64,000 nucleotides of DNA, from contig NZ_JBIGIA010000010.1 in assembly GCF_043555975.1 (NCBI RefSeq), forward strand, positions 1-64,000. The letters are read 5' to 3'. The notes below the pieces were generated by a model. It was not told the origin of the DNA and did no database searches. It was given only the letters and a program-made list of their open reading frames with translations. Within the stretch, counting starts at the first letter, position 1. The number at the start of each line of letters is the position of its first letter. A program made the position numbers and the translations under genes. Shown here piece after piece: positions 16,512 through 25,211 of the stretch. This DNA is from Pelomonas nitida. GTDB taxonomy: Bacteria > Pseudomonadota > Gammaproteobacteria > Burkholderiales > Burkholderiaceae_C.

Positions 16512-17816
16512 ATGCCCGCTGCTCGCCGTCTCACCCTGCTTGCCCTGGCACTCTCGTCGTCGGTCTTCGCGGCGCAGATCGGCACCATTCCTCCGGCCGA
16601 GTCCTTGACCGCGCAGCGCGTGGCGGCGCTTGCGGCCGCCGAGCGTGAGCCGTGGGCCGCCTACCTTGCCCGATCCGACGCGCAGCGCGTGGCCGACCGT
16701 GCGGCACTGGCCGCCGAGCGCAAGGGCCTGGAGACGCTGCCGCCCACACCGGCGGGTGGCCACAGCGAAGGCAGCATGCCGCTGGACAAGCCGGCCGCCT
16801 GGTACGCCAGCGAGGCGGCGTTGCTCGTCGCGCGCAACATTCTGAGCTTCCAGACACCGGCCGGCGGCTGGGGCAAGAACCAGCCGCGCGATGCGGCATC
16901 GCGCGAGCGCGGCCAGGCCTACGTGGCGGACAACAACTCCAAGCGCGCGACGGCTGGTGACTACGACCTCGCGCACGACCCGCAGTGGAGCTACGTCGGC
17001 ACCATCGACAACGACGCGACGATCACCGAGATCCGCTTCCTGGCCCGTGTCGCGGCCCAGTTCCCGGGCGAGGCCGGCGAGCCCTACCGCCAGGCGGCGC
17101 AACGCGGGCTGGCCTATCTGCTGGCGGCGCAGTTTCCGAACGGTGGCTGGCCGCAGGTGTGGCCGTTGCAGGGCGGTTATCACGATGCGATCACGATGAA
17201 CGACGACGCCTTCGTCGAGGTGGCCGAGCTGATGGGCATGGTGGTGCGCGGCGATGCTGACCTGGGTTTCGTGTCGCCGGCGCTGAAGACCGGGGCGGCG
17301 GCGGCCGAGGCGAAGGCCTTGCAACTGCTGCTGGCCATGCAGATTCGCGTCAACGGCAAGCCGGCGCTGTGGGCCCAGCAGCATGACGCGCTGACGCTGG
17401 CGCCGCAGTCGGCGCGCAACTACGAGCCGCCGGCGCTGAGCAGCACTGAAAGCGCCCGCGCGCTGATGTACCTGATGAGCCTGCCCCACCCGTCGCCGGC
17501 CGTCGTGGCGGCCGTGAAAGGGGGTGTCGCGACGCTGAAGGCGCTGGCGGTGCGAGACCTGGCCTGGGGCAAGGTGGACGACGCCGAGGGGCGCCGCCTG
17601 GTCAAACGGCCCGGTGCGGGGCCGTTGTGGGCCCGCTACTACGACGCCGTCACGCTCAAGCCGATCTTCGGTGACCGCGACAAGAGCCTGCACGACGACG
17701 TCAACGAGCTGAGCCTGGAGCGCCGCAACGGCTACAACTGGTGGGGCAGCGGGCCGTCGAAGGCGCTGGCGGCCTACGACGCGTGGGCCGCCAAGTGGGT
17801 CAAAGACCCTTCCTGA
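16512..17816 (+). CDS. pelA: Pectate lyase, PL10 family, secreted
   Basis: The 434-residue protein has a signal peptide (about residues 1-20, cut after VFA) and a PL10 pectate lyase domain. Recognised segments are NILSFQTPAGGWGKN, DPQWSYVGTIDNDATITEI, FPNGGWPQVWPL, MNDDAFVEV and PLWARYYD, the family pattern around the Ca2+ site and catalytic arginine. It cleaves polygalacturonate by beta-elimination outside the cytoplasm. The adjacent aldarate operon could use oxidised galacturonate (galactarate), so the placement is meaningful. Its last 17 bases overlap the 3' end of the convergent transporter gene. Confidence 0.88.
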   Translation: MPAARRLTLLALALSSSVFAAQIGTIPPAESLTAQRVAALAAAEREPWAAYLARSDAQRVADRAALAAERKGLETLPPTPAGGHSEGSMPLDKPAAWYASEAALLVARNILSFQTPAGGWGKNQPRDAASRERGQAYVADNNSKRATAGDYDLAHDPQWSYVGTIDNDATITEIRFLARVAAQFPGEAGEPYRQAAQRGLAYLLAAQFPNGGWPQVWPLQGGYHDAITMNDDAFVEVAELMGMVVRGDADLGFVSPALKTGAAAAEAKALQLLLAMQIRVNGKPALWAQQHDALTLAPQSARNYEPPALSSTESARALMYLMSLPHPSPAVVAAVKGGVATLKALAVRDLAWGKVDDAEGRRLVKRPGAGPLWARYYDAVTLKPIFGDRDKSLHDDVNELSLERRNGYNWWGSGPSKALAAYDAWAAKWVKDPS

Positions 17817-19164
17817 GTTCGAAGCGCTTGATCTCGCCGACGACGAACAGGTAGCAGCACACGGCCACCAGCGCGTTGGCGGCGACGAACACCAGAGCCG
17901 CGTTGAACGAACCCGTGCCCTTGATCAGGTAGCCGATGACGATGGGCGTCGTGATGCCGGCGGTGTTGCCGAAGGTGTTGAACAGCGCCCCCGACAGGCC
18001 CGAGATCTCCTTGGGCGAGGTGTCGGACACGACGGCCCAGCCCAAAGCGCCCAGGCCCTTGCCGAAGAAGGCCAGCGACATGATGGCCACGACGACGGCG
18101 GCGCTGTCGACGTAGTTGCACAGGATCATGCTGGTGGACAGCAGCATGCCGATGACGATGGGCGTCTTGCGGGCGAAGGTCAGGCTCTTTCCGCGGCGCA
18201 GCAGGCCGTCCGAGATCAGCCCGCCCAGCACGCCGCCGGCGAAGCCGCAGATGGCCGGCAGGGCGGCGACGAAGCCGGCGTTCAGGATGGACATGCCGCG
18301 TTCCTTGACCAGGTAGACGGGGAACCAGGTCAGGAAGAAGTAGGTCAGCGTCGTGATGCAGTACTGGCCCACGTAGACGCCCATCAGCATGCGGTTGGAG
18401 AGCAGCTGCTTGATGTAGTTCAGCTTGGGCGAATTGGGCGCGAAGCTGCGGCTCTGCGTGCCGGGTTCGTCCATGTTGACGAGGGCACCGCCGGCAGCGA
18501 GGTAGTCCAGCTCGGCCTTGTTCACCGTGGGGTGGGTGCGTGGCGTGTAGATCGTCTTGAGCCACACCGCGCTGAGCACCACGCCCAGCAGCCCCATGAC
18601 GACGAAGACCGCCGGCCAGCCGAAGCTGTGCGTGATCCAGCCCATCAGCGGCGCGAACAGCACGGTCGCGAAGTACTGCGCCGAGTTGAAGATGGCCGAG
18701 GCCGTGCCGCGCTCGTTGGCCGGGAACCAGCTCGCGACGATGCGGCCGTTGGCCGGGAAGGACGGCGCCTCCGCCGCACCGACGAGGAAGCGCAGCGCGA
18801 ACAGCGTCGTGACGGCGGTGCCGACCGTGGCCGTCAGGAAGGTGATGCCGCCCTGCATCAGCGTGAAGAGGGACCACAGCAGGATGCTGGCCGCGTAGAC
18901 CCGCTTGGAGCCGAAACGGTCCAGCAGCCAGCCACCGGGCAGCTGCGCGATGACGTAGGACCAGCCGAAGGCCGAGAAGATGTAGCCCATCGTCACGGCG
19001 TCGATGCCCAGCTCCTTGGACAGCGCCGGGCCGGCGATGGACAGCGTGGCGCGGTCGGCGTAGTTGATCGTCGTGACGACGAACAGCATCGCGAGGATGA
19101 GGTAGCGCTTTTTCGTGCGTGCGGCGCTGCCGGCCTGGGCCAGCGAGGCGGTGGTGGTGTTCAT
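17800..19164 (-). CDS. gudP: MFS transporter, anion:cation symporter type (glucarate/galactarate)
   Basis: The 454-residue membrane protein has about 12 hydrophobic segments and the ACS-family features of GudP, GarP and ExuT: NYADRATLSIAGPAL after the first helix, LPGGWLLDRFGSKRVY, and FLVGAAEAPSFPANGRIVASWFPANERGTASA. It probably takes up D-glucarate or galactarate by proton symport. This is the promoter-distal gene of a five-gene operon for aldarate breakdown. The ATG at 19164 is preferred because GGAGA lies 5 bases upstream; one codon before it is TTG. Confidence 0.85.
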   Translation of the reverse strand: MNTTTASLAQAGSAARTKKRYLILAMLFVVTTINYADRATLSIAGPALSKELGIDAVTMGYIFSAFGWSYVIAQLPGGWLLDRFGSKRVYAASILLWSLFTLMQGGITFLTATVGTAVTTLFALRFLVGAAEAPSFPANGRIVASWFPANERGTASAIFNSAQYFATVLFAPLMGWITHSFGWPAVFVVMGLLGVVLSAVWLKTIYTPRTHPTVNKAELDYLAAGGALVNMDEPGTQSRSFAPNSPKLNYIKQLLSNRMLMGVYVGQYCITTLTYFFLTWFPVYLVKERGMSILNAGFVAALPAICGFAGGVLGGLISDGLLRRGKSLTFARKTPIVIGMLLSTSMILCNYVDSAAVVVAIMSLAFFGKGLGALGWAVVSDTSPKEISGLSGALFNTFGNTAGITTPIVIGYLIKGTGSFNAALVFVAANALVAVCCYLFVVGEIKRFELRKGL

Positions 19165-19226
19165 CAATGTCTCCGGGGAATGCGGCGGCGCCGCCTTCTG
19201 CTGGGCGGCTGCACCTGAAAGGGGAA

Positions 19227-20666
19227 TCAGGCCTGGGTGTAGGCCGTCTTCACGGTGGTGTAGAACTCGGCGGCGTAGCGGCCTTGCTCGCGCGGGCCGT
19301 AGCTGCTGCCCTTGCGGCCGCCGAACGGCACGTGATAGTCGACACCCGCCGTCGGCAGGTTGACCATGACCATGCCGGCCTGCGAATGGCGCTTGAAGTG
19401 CGTGGCGTACTTCAGCGAGGTGGTCGCGATGCCGGCGGCCAGGCCGAACGGCGTGTCGTTGGCCAGGGCCAGCGCGTGCTCGTAGTCGCGGGCGCGGATG
19501 ACGCTGACGACCGGGCCGAACACTTCCTCGCGGTTGATGCGCATCTCGGGCGTGGTCTCGGTGATCAGCGCGGGCGTCAGGTAGAAGCCTGGCGCGCCGG
19601 CCGCGTTCGTTTCGAGGCGCTCGCCGCCCTGGGCCAGCTTGCCGCCGTCGGCCTTGGCGATGCCGATGTAGTCGACGTCCTGGCCGAGCTGGTTGGCGTC
19701 GACGACGGGGCCGATGTCGGTGCCGGCCTTGCGGGCGTCGTCGATCTTCAGCGTCTTCATCTTGTCGACCATGGCGGCGATGAAGCGGTCATGGATGCCT
19801 TCGGTGACGATGAGGCGGCTGGAGGCGGTGCAGCGCTGACCGGTAGAGAAGAAACCGCTGTTGACGGCGGCACCCACGGCCACGCCCAGGTCGGCGTCGT
19901 CCAGCACGATCATGGGGTTCTTGCCGCCCATCTCGAGCTGGAACTTGGCCATGCGGCCCACGGCGGCGGCGGCCACCTTCTGGCCCGTGGCGACCGAGCC
20001 CGTGAAGCTGATGGCGCCCACGCGCGGGTCCTTCAGCAGCTTCTCGCCGACGACCGAGCCTCGGCCCATGACCAGGTTGAACACACCGGCGGGCAGGCCG
20101 GCACGCGACAGGATCTCGGCCAGCGCCCAGGCCGAGCCCGGCACCAGGTCAGCCGGCTTGAAGACGACGCAGTTGCCCCAGGCCAGCGCCGGCGCGATCT
20201 TCCAGGCCGGAATGGCGATGGGGAAGTTCCACGGCGTGATCAGGCCGACGACGCCCACGGCCTCGCGGGTGATCTCCACGCCCACGCCGGGGCGCACCGA
20301 CGGCATGGTCTCGCCGCCCGGGCGCAGCGCCTCGCCGGCGAAGAACTTGAAGATGTTGCCGGCGCGCACGACTTCGCCGATGGCCTCGGGCAGGGTCTTG
20401 CCTTCCTCGCGGGCGAGCAGGTCGCCCAGCTCGGCGCGGCGCGCCAGGATCTCGGTGCCGACGGCGTCGAGGATGTCGAAGCGCTGTTGCGGCGTGGACA
20501 GGCTCCAGGCCGGGAACGCGGCGGTCGCGGCAGCGATGGCGAGATCGGCCTGCGCGGCGTCGGCCTGGGCGTATTCGCCGATCAGGTCACGCGTGTCCGA
20601 CGGGTTGATGTTGCGGGTGACGGACGCGCCGTCCAGCCATTCGCCGTTGATGAGGTTCTTGTACAT
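19227..20666 (-). CDS. 2,5-dioxovalerate (2-oxoglutarate semialdehyde) dehydrogenase
   Basis: The 479-residue aldehyde dehydrogenase has the catalytic cysteine in GQRCTASS (C279), the general base in QLEMGGKNP (E245), the coenzyme loop SFTGSVATG and the GLITPWNFP segment. The family includes succinate-semialdehyde and 2-oxoglutarate-semialdehyde dehydrogenases. Its place beside glucarate dehydratase and 5-dehydro-4-deoxyglucarate dehydratase makes oxidation of 2,5-dioxopentanoate to 2-oxoglutarate the best call. That step completes the route into the TCA cycle. The start MYKNLINGEWLDG at 20666 is the normal family N-terminus; a longer in-frame opening extends into the gudD intergenic repeat. 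Confidence 0.88.
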   Translation of the reverse strand: MYKNLINGEWLDGASVTRNINPSDTRDLIGEYAQADAAQADLAIAAATAAFPAWSLSTPQQRFDILDAVGTEILARRAELGDLLAREEGKTLPEAIGEVVRAGNIFKFFAGEALRPGGETMPSVRPGVGVEITREAVGVVGLITPWNFPIAIPAWKIAPALAWGNCVVFKPADLVPGSAWALAEILSRAGLPAGVFNLVMGRGSVVGEKLLKDPRVGAISFTGSVATGQKVAAAAVGRMAKFQLEMGGKNPMIVLDDADLGVAVGAAVNSGFFSTGQRCTASSRLIVTEGIHDRFIAAMVDKMKTLKIDDARKAGTDIGPVVDANQLGQDVDYIGIAKADGGKLAQGGERLETNAAGAPGFYLTPALITETTPEMRINREEVFGPVVSVIRARDYEHALALANDTPFGLAAGIATTSLKYATHFKRHSQAGMVMVNLPTAGVDYHVPFGGRKGSSYGPREQGRYAAEFYTTVKTAYTQA

Positions 20667-20726
20667 CGTTGACTCTCCGAGGTGTTCATTGATGGGCCGC
20701 ATTGCGGCCCGATCGCTGCGGCGGCA

Positions 20727-20776
20727 CCCGTGGCACTGGCGGGGGCCAGGCCACCGGGCGCTGCCCCGTGAGGGGC
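20727..20776. repeat. Double-hairpin intergenic element between gudD and the dehydrogenase gene
   Basis: CCCGTGGC with CTGGC pairs with GCCAG and GCCACCGGG (20727-20758), and a second hairpin GCCCC-GTGA-GGGGC follows at 20763-20776. The architecture of a long stem around CTGGC/GCCAG followed by a C/G hairpin resembles the element at 22164-22227. Inside an operon it could protect or terminate part of the mRNA. Confidence 0.55.
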
Positions 20777-20802
20777 GCGCAGCGGGCAGGGTGGTTGGGT
20801 CG

Positions 20803-22131
20803 TTAGCGGTCCAGCGCGGGCCGCTTGGGGTTGAAGGTCCAGCCGGGGATGAGATATTGCATCGCGATCGCATCGTCGCGTGCGCCCAGGCCGTATTGCT
20901 TGTAGAGCGCGTGGGCCTTTTCGACCTCGGCCATGTCGAGCTCCACGCCCAGGCCCGGCTTCTTCGGCACCTGCACATGGCCGCCGACGATCTGCAGCGG
21001 GTCTTTCGTGAGGCGTTGGCCGTCCTGCCAGATCCAGTGCGTGTCGATGGCCGTGACCTTGCCGGGCGCGGCGGCGCCGACGTGCGTGAACATGGCCAGC
21101 GACACGTCGAAGTGGTTGTTGGAGTGCGAGCCCCAGGTCAGGCCCCAGTCGCGGCAGGTCTGCGCCACGCGCACGGAGCCGGCCATGGTCCAGAAGTGCG
21201 GGTCGGCCAGCGGGATGTCCACGCTCTGCAGCGACAGCGCATGCGTGAGCTGGCGCCAGTCGGTGGCGACCATGTTGGTGGCCGTGGGCAGGCCCGTGGC
21301 GCGACGGAACTCGGCCATCACCTCGCGGCCCGAGAAGCCGTCTTCGGCGCCGCAGGGGTCTTCGGCATAGGCGACGATGCCGCGCATCTGCCGGCCCAGG
21401 CGGATCGCGTCCTTCAGCAGCCAGCCGCCGTTGGGGTCCAGCGTCACGCGGGCCTCGGGGAAGCGTTCGTGCAGTGCGCGCACGGCCTCGACCTCCTCGT
21501 CGCCGCGCAGCACGCCGCCCTTCAGCTTGAAGTCGTTGAAGCCGTAGCGCTCGCGGGCCGCCTCGGCCAGGCGCACGACGGCCTCGGGGGTCAGCGCCAC
21601 TTCATGGCGCAGGCGGAACCAGTCGTTGTCGGCGCCGGGGGCGCTGTCGTAGGGGAGGTCGGTCTTGTTGCGGTCACCCACGTAGAACAGGTAACCCAGC
21701 ATCTCGACGGCGTCACGCTGCTGGCCTTCGCCGAGCAGCGCGGCCACCGGCACGCCCAGGTGCTGGCCGAGCAGGTCCAGCAGCGCCGATTCGATGGCCG
21801 TGACGGCGTGGATGGTGGTGCGCAGGTCGAAGGTCTGCAGCCCGCGGCCGCCGGCGTCGCGGTCGGCGAAGGTCTGCTGGATCTTCTGAAGCAGGCCCTG
21901 GTGGGCGCCGAGCGGCTGCCCCAGCACGAGCGGGCGCGCGTCTTCCAGCGTCTGGCGGATCTTCTCGCCGCCCGGCACCTCGCCGACGCCGGTGTTGCCG
22001 GCGCTGTCGGTCAGGATGAGCAGGTTGCGCGTGAAGAACGGCGCGTGCGCGCCGCTGAGGTTGAGCAGCATGCTGTCGCGCCCGGCAACGGGAATGACGC
22101 GCAGCTCTTTGATGACGGGGGTGGAGCTCAT
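20803..22131 (-). CDS. gudD: Glucarate dehydratase (enolase superfamily)
   Basis: The 442-residue enzyme dehydrates D-glucarate, and often L-idarate, to 5-dehydro-4-deoxy-D-glucarate. It has the MR-subgroup KxK motif FKLKGG (K202, K204), the metal-ligand strands VTLDPNGGW and AYAEDP, and GSHSNNHFDVSLAM with H336 as the second catalytic base. Length and motifs agree closely with characterised GudD. The ATG at 22131 (MSSTPVIKELRVIPV) is the natural start; an upstream in-frame ATG lies in the hairpin repeat region. It is the third gene of the aldarate operon. Confidence 0.92.
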   Translation of the reverse strand: MSSTPVIKELRVIPVAGRDSMLLNLSGAHAPFFTRNLLILTDSAGNTGVGEVPGGEKIRQTLEDARPLVLGQPLGAHQGLLQKIQQTFADRDAGGRGLQTFDLRTTIHAVTAIESALLDLLGQHLGVPVAALLGEGQQRDAVEMLGYLFYVGDRNKTDLPYDSAPGADNDWFRLRHEVALTPEAVVRLAEAARERYGFNDFKLKGGVLRGDEEVEAVRALHERFPEARVTLDPNGGWLLKDAIRLGRQMRGIVAYAEDPCGAEDGFSGREVMAEFRRATGLPTATNMVATDWRQLTHALSLQSVDIPLADPHFWTMAGSVRVAQTCRDWGLTWGSHSNNHFDVSLAMFTHVGAAAPGKVTAIDTHWIWQDGQRLTKDPLQIVGGHVQVPKKPGLGVELDMAEVEKAHALYKQYGLGARDDAIAMQYLIPGWTFNPKRPALDR

Positions 22132-22163
22132 GTGGATCCAGTGCTCAGTGTCTTCCCCAGCAG

Positions 22164-22227
22164 CACCCATGGATCTGGCTTCGCCAGTCCATCGGGTGCG
22201 CCCCCTTGAGGGGGCCGGCGAAGCCGG
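22164..22227. repeat. Triple-hairpin intergenic element upstream of gudD
   Basis: Three stems lie in a row: CACCC..GGA.CTGGC with GCCAG.CC..GGGTG (22164-22198), CCCCCTTGAGGGGG (22201-22214) and CCGGC-GAA-GCCGG (22215-22227). The pattern is known to me as a frequent intergenic form in Burkholderiales. It sits between the Bug-protein and gudD genes and shares architecture with 20727-20776. Confidence 0.6.
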
Positions 22228-22243
22228 TAGGGGGTGGGTTCAT

Positions 22244-23209
22244 TCAGTCAGCGGTGATCTTGCGATCGGTGATGACCTTCTTCCAGCGGTCGAACTCGGC
22301 GGCCTGGAAGCTGGTGAACTGCTGGGGCGTGTTGGCCACGATCTCGAAGCCTTGTTCCAGCAGCTTGGGTTTCACGTCCGGCGCATTGAGCGCGGCGACG
22401 ATGGCGCCGTGCAGCTTGGCCTTGATGTCGGCGGGCAGGCCTTTCGGCGCCGCCACGCCTTGCCAGGAGTAGACCTGCAAGCCCTTGATGCCGAGTTCGT
22501 CGGTCGTCGGCACGTCGGGCAACACCGGCGAGCGCTTGGCACTTGTGATGCCCAGCGCTCGCAGCTTGCCGGCCTTGATCTGCGGCAATGCGGTGTTGAT
22601 GTTCATGAAGCTGGCGTCCACCTGGTTGCCCAGCAGGTCGGTCATGACCGGGCCGCCGCCCTTGTAGGGGATGTGCATGCCGCTGGTGCCCGTCTGCTGC
22701 CAGAAGAGCTCGGCGGTGATGTGGTCGCTCGAGCCATTGCCGCTGGACGCGAAGCTCATCTTGCCGGGTTCGGCTTTCAGCAGCGTCAGCACGTCGGCCA
22801 GCGTCTTGTGCGGCGACGCGGCCGGCACCACCAGCACGTTGGGCGCCTGCACGGCGACGGTGATGTAGTCCAGCTCCTTGGTGGGGTCGTAGCCGACGTT
22901 CTTCAGCAGGTGCGGGCCGATGACCAGCGGCCCCAGCGACGTGACGAGCACGGTGTAGCCATCCGGCGCCGAGCGCTTGGCCGCTGCCGTGCCGATGGTG
23001 CCGCCGGCGCCGCCCCGGTTGTCGACGACGAAACTGCCGCCCAGCGACTCCTGCAGCTTGGCGCCCAGCGTGCGCGCGATGGCGTCGCTGGAGCCGCCGG
23101 GCGGGAAGGGCACGAGCAAGGACACGGGCTTGGCCGTGGGCCAGGCTTGAGCCATCACGGCGCCGCTGGCGGCAAGGCCCAGCAGCAGGGAGGTCAGCAG
23201 TCGTTTCAT
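22244..23209 (-). CDS. Bug-family (TctC-like) periplasmic solute-binding protein
   Basis: The 321-residue protein starts with a signal peptide (residues 1-20, cut at AVMA|QAWP) and continues with the Bug fold signatures: PVSLLVPFPPGGSSDAIART near the start, VVDNRGGAGGTIGT and GYTVLVTSLGPLVI. Such proteins bind carboxylates for tripartite tricarboxylate transporters or act as free sensors. The membrane partners (TctA, TctB) are not nearby, a frequent finding for Bug proteins, so it may feed a distant transporter. In this operon D-glucarate or galactarate is the likely ligand. GGAGA lies 5 bases before the ATG. Confidence 0.85.
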   Translation of the reverse strand: MKRLLTSLLLGLAASGAVMAQAWPTAKPVSLLVPFPPGGSSDAIARTLGAKLQESLGGSFVVDNRGGAGGTIGTAAAKRSAPDGYTVLVTSLGPLVIGPHLLKNVGYDPTKELDYITVAVQAPNVLVVPAASPHKTLADVLTLLKAEPGKMSFASSGNGSSDHITAELFWQQTGTSGMHIPYKGGGPVMTDLLGNQVDASFMNINTALPQIKAGKLRALGITSAKRSPVLPDVPTTDELGIKGLQVYSWQGVAAPKGLPADIKAKLHGAIVAALNAPDVKPKLLEQGFEIVANTPQQFTSFQAAEFDRWKKVITDRKITAD

Positions 23210-23261
23210 CGATGTCTCCTGGTTTTATGTAGACGACGAGCCGGGCGGTCAGGGCGTTACG

Positions 23262-24173
23262 TTATTGCGGTCCCAGCTTGGCGAGCAGCGCGCCGAGTTG
23301 ATCGACCTCTGCCGGCAGCAGGTCCGACAGCGGCGGGCGCACCGGGCCTGCGCTGTGGCCCACCAGCGTGGCGCCTGCCTTCACGATCGACACGGCATAG
23401 CCTTCGGCCTTGTTGCGGATGGCGATGTAGGGCAGGAAGAAGTCGCGGATCAGGCGATCGGTCGTCGCGGTGTCGTTGGCGGCGTGCGCGTTGTAGAACT
23501 CCATCGCGGTCTTCGGGATGAAGTTGAAGACGGCGGACGAGTACACCGGGCAGCCCATGGCCTTGTAGGCACCGGCGAACACCTCAGCCGTCGGCAGGCC
23601 GCCCAGGTAGGCGAAGCGCTCGCCCAGCGTCTGGCGGATGGCGACGAACTTCTCGATGTCGCCCAGGCCGTCCTTGAAGCCGATCAGGTTGGGGCAGCGG
23701 TCGGCCAGCACTTGCAGCGAGGCGGGCGTCAGCTTGCAGGCGCCGCGGTTGTAGACGACCACGCCGAACTTGACGCTCTTGCAGACGGCCTCGACGTGGG
23801 CGATCAGGCCTTCCTGGCTGGCTTCGGTCAGGTAGTGCGGCAGCAGCAGGATGCCTTGGGCGCCCAGGCGCTCGGCCTCTTGCGCGTACTGGATGGCGAC
23901 GCGCGTGCCGCCACCGGCGCCGGCGAGGATGGGCGTGCGGCCACGGCAGGTGTCCAGGGCGACCTTGATGACGTCGCTGTATTCGCCCGGCTCCAGCGAG
24001 AAGAACTCGCCCGTGCCGCCGGCGGCGAACAGCGCCGAGGCGCCGTAAGGCTGCAGCCATTCCAGGCGGTCTGCGTAGGCTTTGGGCGCGAAGTTGAGTT
24101 GCGCGTCGAAATCGGTCAGGGGGAAGGACAGCAGGCCGGACTCGAGGACGGCTTTGAGTTCTTGGGGCGACAT
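23262..24173 (-). CDS. kdgD: 5-dehydro-4-deoxyglucarate dehydratase
   Basis: The 303-residue protein belongs to the DHDPS/NAL class I aldolase family. The Schiff-base lysine is K167 in LIGFKDGLGD, with the YNRG tyrosine about 27 residues before it, and the GTGEFFSLEPGEY segment matches the KdgD subgroup. It decarboxylates and dehydrates 5-dehydro-4-deoxyglucarate to 2,5-dioxopentanoate. It is the first gene of the minus-strand aldarate operon, and an operator-like dyad lies 62 bases upstream. GGAGA precedes the ATG by 7 bases. Confidence 0.92.
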   Translation of the reverse strand: MSPQELKAVLESGLLSFPLTDFDAQLNFAPKAYADRLEWLQPYGASALFAAGGTGEFFSLEPGEYSDVIKVALDTCRGRTPILAGAGGGTRVAIQYAQEAERLGAQGILLLPHYLTEASQEGLIAHVEAVCKSVKFGVVVYNRGACKLTPASLQVLADRCPNLIGFKDGLGDIEKFVAIRQTLGERFAYLGGLPTAEVFAGAYKAMGCPVYSSAVFNFIPKTAMEFYNAHAANDTATTDRLIRDFFLPYIAIRNKAEGYAVSIVKAGATLVGHSAGPVRPPLSDLLPAEVDQLGALLAKLGPQ

Positions 24174-24234
24174 GGACAGGTCTCCGTGAGTGTTGCGTGA
24201 GGGGACTCGATGGCCGAGTGGGTTCTCGAGACTA

Positions 24235-24254
24235 GTTGTAGGTCATCGTACAAC
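24235..24254. promoter_or_regulatory. GntR-type operator-like dyad upstream of kdgD
   Basis: GTTGTA and TACAAC are separated by 8 bases in the gap between the regulator gene and the kdgD operon. The same half-sites occur in the divergent regulator/garD region, so the two transcription units are probably controlled by the same FCD-type GntR protein. Binding is inferred from repetition and position. The rest of the gap (24174-24362) shows nothing else I recognise. Confidence 0.65.
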
Positions 24255-24362
24255 TGTCGTCAAATCGGAGCGACTTGGGGGAAACCCGGAAGGCTTGGGG
24301 CTGGCGATGGCATGCCCCAGGTGAGCGCGGTCTCGGCGCCGGCGAGGGGGCGCCGCCCCGGC

Positions 24363-25094
24363 TCAGCCCGCCTCGGCCTGCGCGCGGCGGCGGCGTTCGC
24401 GGCTGTTGCTCAGGTGCGTGCGCATGGCGGCGCGCGCCGATTCGGCATCCTGGCTCGCGATGGCGTCCAGGATGCTTTCGTGTTCGGCATTCACGCGTCG
24501 CATATAGGCCAGCCGCTCGGCGCTCAGCGCGGCGGGCTCGGCGCTCTCCAGGCGCGCCCGCGGGATGATCTGGGCGCCCAGCGTGTTCATCAGCTCGGTG
24601 AAATGGCTGTTCTGCGTGGCGCGGGCGATCTCCAGGTGGAACTGGAAGTCGGCGGCGACCGAGTCCTCGCCGTTCTCCACGGCGGCGATGACGGCGTCCA
24701 GCGTGCGCCGCAGCGCGGCCAGGTTCTCGTCGCTGCGGCGCAGCGCGGCCAGGCCAGCGGCTTCGGTCTCCAGGCCGATGCGCAGCTCCAGCACGGCGAT
24801 CACGTCCTGCAGCGTGCTGAACTGCTCCGGCGTGATCTTGAACGACGGGCCGTCGCCCGGGCCGATGACGAAGGTGCCGATGCCGTGGCGCGTTTCCACC
24901 AGCGACGCGGCCTGCAGCTTGGAGATGGCCTCGCGCACGACGGTGCGGCTGACGTCGAACTCCGCCATGATGGCTGCCTCGGTGGGCAGCTTGTCGCCCG
25001 CCCGCAACTGGCCCGCGCGGATGCGGTCTCCGAGCGAATCGACCAGTTCGAGAGCCAACGTGCGTGGCCGGCGGCGGGTGACAGGAGCGTGCAT
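24363..25094 (-). CDS. GntR/FadR-family (FCD domain) transcriptional regulator
   Basis: The 243-residue protein has a GntR winged helix at residues about 10-75 (LGDRIRAGQLRAGDKLPTEA and VSRTVVREAISKLQAAGLV-like segments) and an all-helical FCD effector domain at about 95-225 with the usual Asp and His metal or ligand residues. It is divergent from garD and lies directly upstream of the kdgD operon, so it is the likely aldarate-responsive repressor of both. Dyads with GTTGTA/TACAAC half-sites flank it on both sides. The inducer is probably an aldarate or a pathway intermediate. Confidence 0.87.
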   Translation of the reverse strand: MHAPVTRRRPRTLALELVDSLGDRIRAGQLRAGDKLPTEAAIMAEFDVSRTVVREAISKLQAASLVETRHGIGTFVIGPGDGPSFKITPEQFSTLQDVIAVLELRIGLETEAAGLAALRRSDENLAALRRTLDAVIAAVENGEDSVAADFQFHLEIARATQNSHFTELMNTLGAQIIPRARLESAEPAALSAERLAYMRRVNAEHESILDAIASQDAESARAAMRTHLSNSRERRRRAQAEAG

Positions 25095-25145
25095 GCGCGG
25101 GTTTTCCCGGGGTTTTGAAGTGGGCGAGCGATCTAAAGTGATGTA

Positions 25146-25174
25146 AGTTGTACGACAACTAGACGACGTACAAC
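25146..25174. promoter_or_regulatory. Operator-like palindromes between gntR and garD
   Basis: A perfect 15-bp palindrome, AGTTGT-ACG-ACAACT (25146-25160), is followed by a further half-site CGTACAAC (25167-25174) that pairs with GTTGTACG (25147-25154) across 12 bases. It lies 52 bases upstream of the regulator start and 38 bases upstream of garD, where it could shut both promoters. TTGTnnnACAA-like sites are usual for FadR-type GntR proteins. Confidence 0.72.
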
Positions 25175-25211
25175 AAGCCCATTTCGCACTTTAGCTACAG
25201 CCACGCCGGTT

